In this document: in pieces, positions 56,982-64,000 of the stretch
Position numbering within the stretch: the stretch's first letter is position 1
Layout: each line of letters opens with the position of its first letter
Source of the DNA: Oasisia sp. SBJ-2009
Lineage: Eukaryota > Annelida > Polychaeta > Sabellida > Siboglinidae
Assembly: GCA_964017155.1 (NCBI GenBank)
Contig: OZ024858.1
Location: 30,307,187-30,371,186, forward strand
Direction of reading: 5' to 3'
DNA: 64,000 nt
Made by a program: the position numbers and the translations under genes
The notes under the pieces: model-generated
The model's database searches: none
Told to the model about the DNA's origin: nothing
Seen by the model: only the letters and a program-made list of their open reading frames with translations

Positions 56982-59900
56982 AATGATACATGTCATAGTT
57001 ACCTTATGGCTTATAGTTAGACTGCAAGCAGATACTACAACCTTGGAAAGCATACACTCCTCACCAGTGGTGATGTGGAGCAGAACCCTGGACCCTGCCA
57101 GCGAGCCCAAACCTCTCCAAACATACCGAAGCCACCCCCAAAAAGGAAACAAAAATTCCCATGTGGTATATGTGAACGAGCAGTCACATGGAGCAGAACA
57201 AAACCATCAGTCGCTTGCGACGACTGCAATACCTGGTATCACACGTCATTCCTAGGCATGTCATCACAAAATTTCCAGGGAATCAAGCCCGATACTCCAT
57301 GGCAATGCGACAGGTGTGGGATCCCAAATTTCATGGATTCCACTCTGTTCTACCACCCAGAGGTGCCACTAGCTAATAGATACAGCGCTTTATCCGAGCC
57401 TGACCAACTTGACGACAAACCTGGCAGCCCTCTCCACACCTCATCACCCAAAGCTGCACAAAACTTGCCCAAAGATATACCTCCTACAAAGAACACGTTA
57501 AGAATACTGGTAGTCAATACCCAATCCATATTCAAAAATCACCATACCCTAGCACTTACCACAGAATCTATCTCCCCAGACATTATTGTTGCAACAGAAA
57601 CCCAGCTCACGGGTACAACGACAAACCCAGAATTTCTCCCACCTGACTATCACACAATATCTAGAACAGACAGAGATGAGAACATCAGCGATGGTCACGG
57701 CGGAACCCTTATCACACTTAGAGACGAGATTGTTGCAGAAGACATACCTGTAGCATACGATAACCATATCGGAAGTGAAATATTGCAACCAACCTCCACA
57801 AATCATAGTTGGTGTCTACCGTCCCCTTAACAGAGATGTAGCCATGGCCACATATGTAAGAGAGACCATTGCAACCCTTATGCAGTAATACCCCACAGCT
57901 ACATTCTGGATCTGTGGTGACTTTAACTTACCTGACATTGACTGGCTAACTGATTCCACCAAGCCCACCCCCTACAAAGTGAGATATCCCAAACCACTAA
58001 ACGACCTTTTCCTGAACATGAAAGCAGACCTTGGCCTAGAACAAATAGTCCAAGTAAACACCCGGGAGAAAAACTGTATAGACCTAGTTTTCACAAATCG
58101 ACCATCACTTGCAAATCGAACAGAGGATGTAGTCGAAGTGAGTGACCATGCAGCAATCCTCCTTGAAGTCACAGCCACCATCACATGTGCTAAACCTATC
58201 AGTAGGAAGGTGTTCCTCTGCTCAAAATAAAACATGACAGAAATAAAGGCAGAAGCCACCAGACTAACAACATCAATCCTACACACATTTTCAACTGATT
58301 CTCCCGTGGAAGAGATATGGCAGACACTCAAAACCGGTCTGAAATCCCTAGTGAACAAACATGTCCCAAGCAAGATGACTTCAATGAGACACAACCAACC
58401 CTGGGTAAACAAAAACATCAAACGACTTGCAAAACAAAAACAGCGGGCGTATAAGAAAGCAAAACAAACTCAGAAATGGGAAAGGTACCGCAGCCTGAAA
58501 AGCGAACTCCAGCGGTCTTGCAGCCAAGCTCACGACCAATATGTAAACAACTTAATCACCGATGCAGGATCCAGTGCTAAGAAAACACTTTGGACTTATG
58601 TCAAATCAAAACGCAATGACAAGGTTGGAGTATCCCTCCGAAGAACGATGGCCAGACATACAATGACAGTAAAACCCAAGCCGATATTTTAAATGACCAA
58701 TTCTCATCAGTATTCACAACAGAACCTGATAACCCTCTACCCAGATTAGGACCCAGCCCATATGCAACAATACCAGACATCACTATCACTGCCAACGGAG
58801 TTCACAAACTCCTAGCAGGGCTAAACCCACATAACGCAACAGGACCTGACAAAATCTCCACCAGACTACTGAAAGAAACAGCAGCTGAGTTGTCCCCTGC
58901 TGTAGCGCTCCTATTCCAGGCCTCCCTTCAGCAAAACACCCCATCTGACTGGCTTAAAGCAAACATAGTACCGGCATTCAAGAAAGGTGACAGAAGTAAA
59001 GCAGAAAACTACCGACCCATCTCCCTAACCTCGTTTTTGTGCAAACTCCTAGAACATATAATCCGCTCCCACATCATGACGCATTTTGATACCCACAATA
59101 TACTTTCAGACACCCAACACGGTTTCAGAAAACACAGATCAACAGAAACACAACAAATAGAAACAATTCATGACCTCGCACAGACACTCGATGAGGGAGG
59201 CCAAATGGACTGCATCCTCCTCGACTTCAGTAAAGCGTTTGATAAAGTACCCCACAGAAGACTACTACACAAATTAAAATATTATGGAGTCTGTGGAAAC
59301 ACCCTAAACTGGATAGCATCATTCCTCCAAAACCGTGCCCAAACAGTCCTTGTAAATGGCAAAACATCCACAGAGACCCCAGTCCTATCAGGAGTCCCGC
59401 AGGGCACTGTGTTGGGGCCGCTGCTGTTTCTGGCATGTATCAATGATATGCCAGACTGCGTAACATCACAAATCAAACTATTTGCAGATGACAGTTTGTT
59501 GTATGCCAGAATCAATGGCGAGGAAGATGCAGTGCGCCTACAGGAGGACCTCAACAGGCTCACCGAATGGGAAGAGACCTGGTTGATGCACTTCCATCCA
59601 GCTAAATGTGAAACACTAAGGATTACAAATAAAGTTAAACCTATCAACTATGACTACTATATCCACAACCACAAACTATCTCTAGCCATAGACCATATCC
59701 CTAAATCGAAGCAAGAGAAAGCTAAACAAAGGGCAACCAATCATGGAAAACGCATACACAACACCGCAAAACACCTAGGCGTCTACATTAATAGCAAACT
59801 GTCCTGGAATCACCATGTAGATGCAATCACACACAAAAATAGCACCCTGACGCCTTTCTTAGATGCAATACCAGCAACTGCCCAAGACCAGTCAAATCAT

Positions 59901-60035
59901 ACTGCTATGAAACCTATGTCAGACCCACAATAGAATATGCCTCCACTGTGTGGGACCCAACCACCAAACACAATATAAACAAACTGGAAATGGTGCAGAG
60001 GCATGCAGCCAGATATGTACACAGTGACAATATGT
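56982..60035 (+). pseudogene. LINE with 2A peptide, PHD finger, endonuclease and RT
   Basis: Starts with a hydrophobic leader (MIHVIVTLWLIVRLQ), a frame change, a 2A peptide (57057-57095) and a Cys/His finger of PHD type (CGICERAVTW, CDDCNTWYH, PWQCDRCG). The APE endonuclease then shows RILVVNTQSI, PDIIVATETQL and CGDFNLPD, and the linker WVNKNIKRLAKQKQRAYKKA. A 347-residue RT frame (58890-59933) has FKKGDRSKAENYRPISLTS, LLDFSKAFDKVPH, GVPQGTVLGPLLFL and FADDSLLYA. A thumb end (YETYVRPTIEYASTVWDPTT) follows in another frame. Breaks at about 57040, 57820, 58230, 58690 and 59900. The 3' end is lost at about 60035, where a minus-strand LINE tail begins. Confidence 0.87.
57057..57095 (+). other. 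2A translational recoding peptide
   Basis: Frame reads LLTSGDVEQNPGP, an exact match to D(V/I)ExNPGP with the usual upstream Leu/Ser-Gly context. The ribosome would release between Gly (57090-57092) and Pro (57093-57095) and continue. Active 2A peptides in APE-type LINEs of animals are established. Confidence 0.85.
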
Positions 60036-60890
60036 ATATAGCGCCATAATCACACGGTGCTCTAAGGTGCTTTACAGTATAATAATAATAATAATAAAAC
60101 ATCTACAGAAAAATTAACACATTACAATATTTAGTTAAATCATTTAAAAGCTAAACAACAAATAGTCATAAATTGAATTAAAGTGTAAAAATACAATTCT
60201 GTATAAGGATAGTAAACCTAAATGATATAGGTGCAATAAATAATTAAGTAATATATTACATAAAAACTATCAAATAATAATAATAAACAAACATATATAG
60301 AATTAAGGTGGCTAAAAAATAGTAAGATTACGGATAAATGTACATTCATGACATTAAAATAAATGAACTAGTAAGAATAACTATCGAGTGCTATTAAAAT
60401 GGTTGATATGTCGATTTGTTGTCTATGTATTGCTGCCGGAACAGAAATGTCTTTAGTTGCCTTTGAAATTTGATGCAGTTTTCACTATTTCTGATGTTAA
60501 CAGGCAAACTGTTCCATAGAGTTGCCGCTGCTTTCGTAAAAGTTCTGTCTCCATACGTTACAGTTCGGGTTCGTGGCACGGTCAAAAGGATGATTGATTC
60601 TGACCGTAAAGAGTGCGTAGGTCTGTAGACGGATAGTAGATCTCTCAGATAGACTGGCGATTGGTGGTGTATCGCACGATAGGTGTGTGACAAGATATTT
60701 TACTGTATTCTGCGGTGGACGGGAAGCCAGTGAAGTTCTTTTAGAACTGTAGTGACATGTGAGCGGCAACCGGTTTTTGTGATGACACATGCGCAAGCAT
60801 TCTGTAGACGTTGCATCTTCGCAAGATGATTCGCTGGCACACCGTACAGTAGTGAGTTACCGTAATCTAATCTTGAGGTCAAGAAGGCAT
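60036..60890 (-). pseudogene. L2/CR1-like LINE C-terminus and 3' UTR
   Basis: Minus-strand: SRLDYGNSLLYGVPANHLAK, MQRLQNACACVIT, LKELHWLPVHRRIQ, a stop (in place of Y), ILSHTYRAIHHQSPVYLRDL, then RTFTKAAATLWNSLPVNIRN, SENCIKFQRQLKTFLF. This is the thumb/C-terminal domain of an L2-type RT. The 3' UTR ends in a TTA-repeat and cgctatata at about 60036-60090. It was inserted into, or joined to, the plus-strand LINE. Confidence 0.85.
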
Positions 60891-61188
60891 GTAGCAGTGT
60901 CTTTGATACTAAAGAAATTATTTACTCATATACTTTGTTATGTATCAACTGATAGTGGCCATAATTAGTGATTGTAGCTTTCTTCTTGAATATGACCATA
61001 ACGCACCATTCTCAGCAATAACAACATATGCCAAAGAGTACAACACATATCGAAATGTTCAGCAATAGCAATGTGCAATTCTACCTTTGCTGTGGGAATT
61101 TTGAATGCAGTGTTAATTTGATATTCACAAATGAATAAGATAGTAAGGAGGATGCAGTAAGGAGGTTTCTTTTTGATGAGAGCAAATG
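60891..61188. other. non-coding stretch, nothing recognised
   Basis: AT-rich; no frame or repeat recognised. Confidence 0.4.
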
Positions 61189-61512
61189 AGCGCCATGGCT
61201 CAGGGGTAGCACTTCGGACTCTCGACTACGAGAACCCGGGTTCGAATCCTGGCTGCGGTGTTAAAACCTTGGGCAAGTTTTTTCACTCTACATTGCTCCA
61301 GTTCACTCAGCTGTTTAAATGAGTACCTGACTATAGACAGTGGTGGATATGTGTACGAGCAGCCTTCGCGCATTAATTGCAGCATATGGCTGCATGCTTC
61401 CCAGAGAAGCCGAGATGGTGTCTGAGTGAACAGGTCTGTCAGGGAAGTAAAGTGTAAAGCGCATTGAACGGTCCTGAGGACTGGATACTGCGCTATATAA
61501 GAACTTGCCTTT
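61189..61512 (+). mobile_element. tRNA-derived SINE, near full length
   Basis: The head (61189-61260) has RNA polymerase III A box TGGCTCAGGGGTAG and B box GGGTTCGAATCC. The acceptor stem does not pair, so it is not a working tRNA gene. The body and tail (ggatactgcgctatataaga, acttgcct) match the truncated copy at 39806-40030. Confidence 0.85.
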
Positions 61513-61595
61513 ACTTTTTATCAAATACACAATACTAAGGAACAAAACAAGGAGAAAAAGACAAAACCACAGTTGCTCAGACGTATTAAACATCC

Positions 61596-62514
61596 TTTAT
61601 GTGGGACAATGCTCCTTGTTTATATGGAATCGTGACTCGTTTGCTGTAAGTGACAACGCATATATGTGTTTGTAAAAGAGCTTGTATTTAGCCAAACATA
61701 TATACACATAATAACACAATCCACATAATTCATAAAAATCCAGATACAATGTAAATGTTGTATATTATGCAAAATAATTATAATACTAAAGTAAACCTAA
61801 ACAGCAAAGGTGGGTGAAACCAACCACCACATATATAGATACAGGTTGAAACAAGGGGAAAGCGTCACAGCGCCCCAAAACCCCTGATACAAATCAAAGA
61901 ATACAGTTTTCCTTTTCCAACATATCAAACAAATATCACACACACAGGTGTAGCTGGGGCTGGTGGGTGGGAACCTCAAACATAGCTGCCAATGCTATGA
62001 ATACTATATCGAAGAGCAGTAACCACTAACAGTATTGAGACAAATTAGCCAAATACCAATAACATAAAACTCAATCGAATGACAATGTGTGGTTACCTTT
62101 CTTTCTTTGTAATTCGCACTGGGCAGCGGCAACAGCGCGGCTGCCCTTTTATACCATAGTATCACGTGGAAAGTCATGTGACCCTGCCTAGCCTAAGTCG
62201 CTGGAATTACCGTAAATGTTAGTCTTTAGGCTCGGAGCAATGCCCACATAAAAGGCATTTGACTTGTATCATAATGTCGTATTTATGTGGGACAATGCTC
62301 CTTGTTTATATGGAATCGTGACTCGTTTGCTGTAAGTGACAACGCATATATGTGTTTGTAAAAGAGCTTGTATTTAGCCAAACATATATACACATAATAA
62401 CACAATCCACATAATTCATAAAAATCCAGATACAATGTAAATGTTGTATATTATGCAAAATAATTATAATACTAAAGTAAACCTAAACAGCAAAGGTGGG
62501 TGAAACCAACCACC
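61596..62514 (-). repeat. split direct repeats of a tyrosine-recombinase element (B-A-B)
   Basis: 61596-61828 and 62282-62514 are identical 233-bp direct repeats separated by 453 bp. On the minus strand they lie just 3' of the tyrosine-recombinase ORF. Ngaro-type elements end in B1-A2-B2, with A1 at the 5' end; here B1 = 62282-62514, A2 = 61829-62281, B2 = 61596-61828. The A1 partner would lie right of the window. Confidence 0.65.
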
Positions 62515-62599
62515 CGGCCAGCATGGCCCAGCGCCCACCTCAGGATTCCGTATCAGTACAGGAATTTTTTGAAATGTACATTACGCATGGAACATTATT

Positions 62600-63090
62600 C
62601 TACAGTACACCCCACCTCAGTAGAAAGTGCAAATTTATCAAACCGTAACCACTACCATGAATTTTTCTCCCCAGAAAAAACCCCACCTAAGTAGAAAGCT
62701 CTTCTGGGTTGCAATAATCCATATTAACTGCAAATAATTTCTGATGTGAATAACATTCGCATAATAAATACACACTATGGCCATTTGCCAGCACCAATGT
62801 ATTATAGCATGGAACATTATTCTACTGCAACATAGTACACCCCACCTAAGTAGAAAGTGCACAGCTGCAAAAATGTCCAACCGTCCCTACTACCACGAAT
62901 TTTGTTCCCCAGAAAAACCCCACCTAAGTAGAAAGTTCTTCTGGGTTGCAATAATCCGTAACAGCTACAATTAATTGCTGATGTGGACAACCTTCACACA
63001 CAATATATACACAGTATGGGTAGTAGCTAGCATCAATATATTACAGCATAACCCTGTTGAACAGTAATGCCCCACCTAAGTAGAAAGCAT
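62600..63090. repeat. tandem array of about 235-bp units with CCCCACCTAAGTAGAAAG
   Basis: The 18-bp motif, or a one-base variant, occurs near 62612, 62683, 62839, 62919 and 63070. It alternates with ttctgggttgcaataatcc and a TATA-rich segment, about two and a half units. It lies between the recombinase stop and the 233-bp repeat. Confidence 0.85.
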
Positions 63091-63176
63091 ACTTAGTACC
63101 AACTAATGGCAGCAAGCCCTACTAATAAAGTAGAAAAACACCCATGAGGATACCAATCAGTGATAAATTGTCTTTA

Positions 63177-63641
63177 TCATTGTAACTGCAGCATAGGGAT
63201 TCTGATATATTTCTTAAACGCCTGCGATTTCCATCGCCCCATTCGCTGAATTTCCTCATCAGATATTCCCTGCATGGCTGCTGTTGTCGCAGCGCCTATG
63301 CGGAAACTATGGCCTTTATAACATTCACTGGAAAGACCTGCCCATGTCAACGACTTTTTTAACTGGTCGCCAAAAAAGGTTTTTGTCACTGGCATACCAC
63401 CCGGGAAGATAAATAGTAGTCCCGGAGCATTTTTCCTCACCGCTAGGTAAAGCCGGATAGCTTTGATTGGACAGAAAGATGAATCTGCATGTGCTGAAAT
63501 AACCAAAGATACCGGAGGGCCCTGGTAATGTTTATAGGAATGAAAAACAACTGTACATTTTTCTGAGCTAAGTGAAATTTGGCTCAACTGCAACACACCA
63601 GACGACTGTGCAGTTGACGTTACTGCAATTTCACCTATCAC
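63177..63641 (-). CDS. tyrosine recombinase, C-terminal exon
   Basis: An open 154-residue frame ending at 63177. It has the central strand region (VVFHSYKHYQGPPVSLVI), then GHSFRIGAATTAAMQGISDE (the H-x-x-R box), EEIQRMGRWKS (the W/H position) and AFKKYIRI, whose Tyr is the nucleophile. The first catalytic Arg should lie just upstream in a GFLRxGEI-type block; here only GEIAVTS is present, preceded by a possible splice acceptor (tttgtttatag at about 63642). Such enzymes integrate DIRS/Ngaro-type retroelements as circles. Confidence 0.85.
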   Translation of the reverse strand: MIGEIAVTSTAQSSGVLQLSQISLSSEKCTVVFHSYKHYQGPPVSLVISAHADSSFCPIKAIRLYLAVRKNAPGLLFIFPGGMPVTKTFFGDQLKKSLTWAGLSSECYKGHSFRIGAATTAAMQGISDEEIQRMGRWKSQAFKKYIRIPMLQLQ

Positions 63642-63650
63642 CTATAAACA

Positions 63651-63819
63651 AATGATCAATGCCACGAGGCCGTCAATGTTCTCACATTTTCCATGAATCG
63701 GTAGGGTAACACGGTTATGATTGTTTAATTTCAATTTTTTACTGATGTTTAGAGTGGACGGTGAATAAACAATGATCAATGCCACGAGGCCGTCAATGTT
63801 CTCACATTTTCCATGAATC
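63651..63819 (-). repeat. 49-bp direct duplication upstream of the recombinase exon
   Basis: 63651-63699 and 63771-63819 are identical (aatgatcaatgccacgaggc...), 120 bp apart. On the minus strand each encodes IHGKCENIDGLVALII in the same 62-residue open frame (63642-63830). Confidence 0.9.
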
Positions 63820-63839
63820 ACAGGCCGCACAAACAGCTA

Positions 63840-64000
63840 ACCGTCCGATTACTTAGAGAGTATTAGCGGCAGCGATAATCGCTCCTCGAACGCTGTTGTA
63901 GTACTTTCGGTTACCCTCCTGATTATAATGTACACCATCAACAAGATATTTAGACCAATCGGCCCACAGACCACGATGTCGCCAAAATGTTACCGTCTCA
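63840..64000 (-). CDS. SGNH-hydrolase-like C-terminal segment (partial, runs off the window)
   Basis: From the window edge leftwards on the minus strand: TVTFWRHRGLWADWSKYLVD, GVHYNQEGNRKYYNSVRGAI, IAAANTL, then a stop. The DGVHxNxxGxxKYYxSxR block is the Asp/His end of an SGNH hydrolase; some Ngaro-type elements carry such a domain. The serine block lies outside the window. Confidence 0.6.

Noticed and set aside
61189..61260. Functional tRNA gene
   Set aside because: A and B boxes are present but the acceptor stem does not pair and a SINE body follows.

Overview
The window reads as nuclear DNA of an animal, most likely a marine invertebrate and perhaps a lophotrochozoan such as a mollusc. 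That placement is inferred from the repeat types and the receptor architecture; no species marker is present. There are no operons, rRNA or CRISPR. Coding density is very low. Host exons are few, and most recognisable protein-coding sequence belongs to transposable elements, many of them nested.

Layout. 1-297: 3' end of a CR1-like LINE. 796-1232: MITE. 2164-4218: 2.05-kb inverted-repeat element with 4-bp target duplications. 5088-12625 (minus): CR1-like LINE whose first ORF, an SGNH-hydrolase-like protein, is split by a young, nearly intact Ty3/Gypsy element (7066-11957; identical 105-bp LTRs; TSD ACCAC; one in-frame stop in the reverse transcriptase). 13.3-14.4 kb: AT-cored inverted repeats and a 45-bp minisatellite. 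14.7-22.3 kb (plus): pieces of one likely host gene, a CUB/EGF single-pass receptor with repeated tyrosine motifs in its tail, apparently damaged. Between its EGF and membrane exons lies a 4.43-kb element with 653-bp inverted repeats carrying a decayed PIN-nuclease-like ORF (16100-20532).

24-31 kb: LINE RT remnant, MITE copy, a two-exon putative DDE transposase (minus), and a Penelope-like fragment. 31-35 kb: one copy of an 0.8-0.9-kb dispersed repeat, a hAT-type element, and a YqaJ-like exonuclease pseudogene split by a pogo/Tigger-like element that contains a LINE fragment. 37.7-48 kb: SANT/NAIF1-like ORF, second hAT copy with a perfect 8-bp TSD and a SINE inside, Gypsy pol pieces, LINE N-terminus with zinc finger, two exons of an unrecognised host gene, a P-like miniature element with a THAP remnant, the second dispersed-repeat copy, and R2-like RT.

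48.6-64 kb: L2-like LINEs, a 2.37-kb inverted-repeat element with an internal tandem array, another RT, a zinc-finger ORF, a longer R2-like pseudogene, a LINE whose N-terminus carries a textbook 2A peptide followed by a PHD finger, a tRNA-derived SINE, and at the right edge the 3' half of a tyrosine-recombinase element with Ngaro-style split direct repeats and an SGNH-like segment.

The strongest leads are the split-repeat tyrosine-recombinase element, the long-TIR element with the PIN-like ORF, the recurrence of a perfect AGGTCAAAGGTCA motif in the inverted repeats of unrelated elements, the CUB/EGF/tyrosine-tail receptor, and the three-level YqaJ/pogo/LINE nest.
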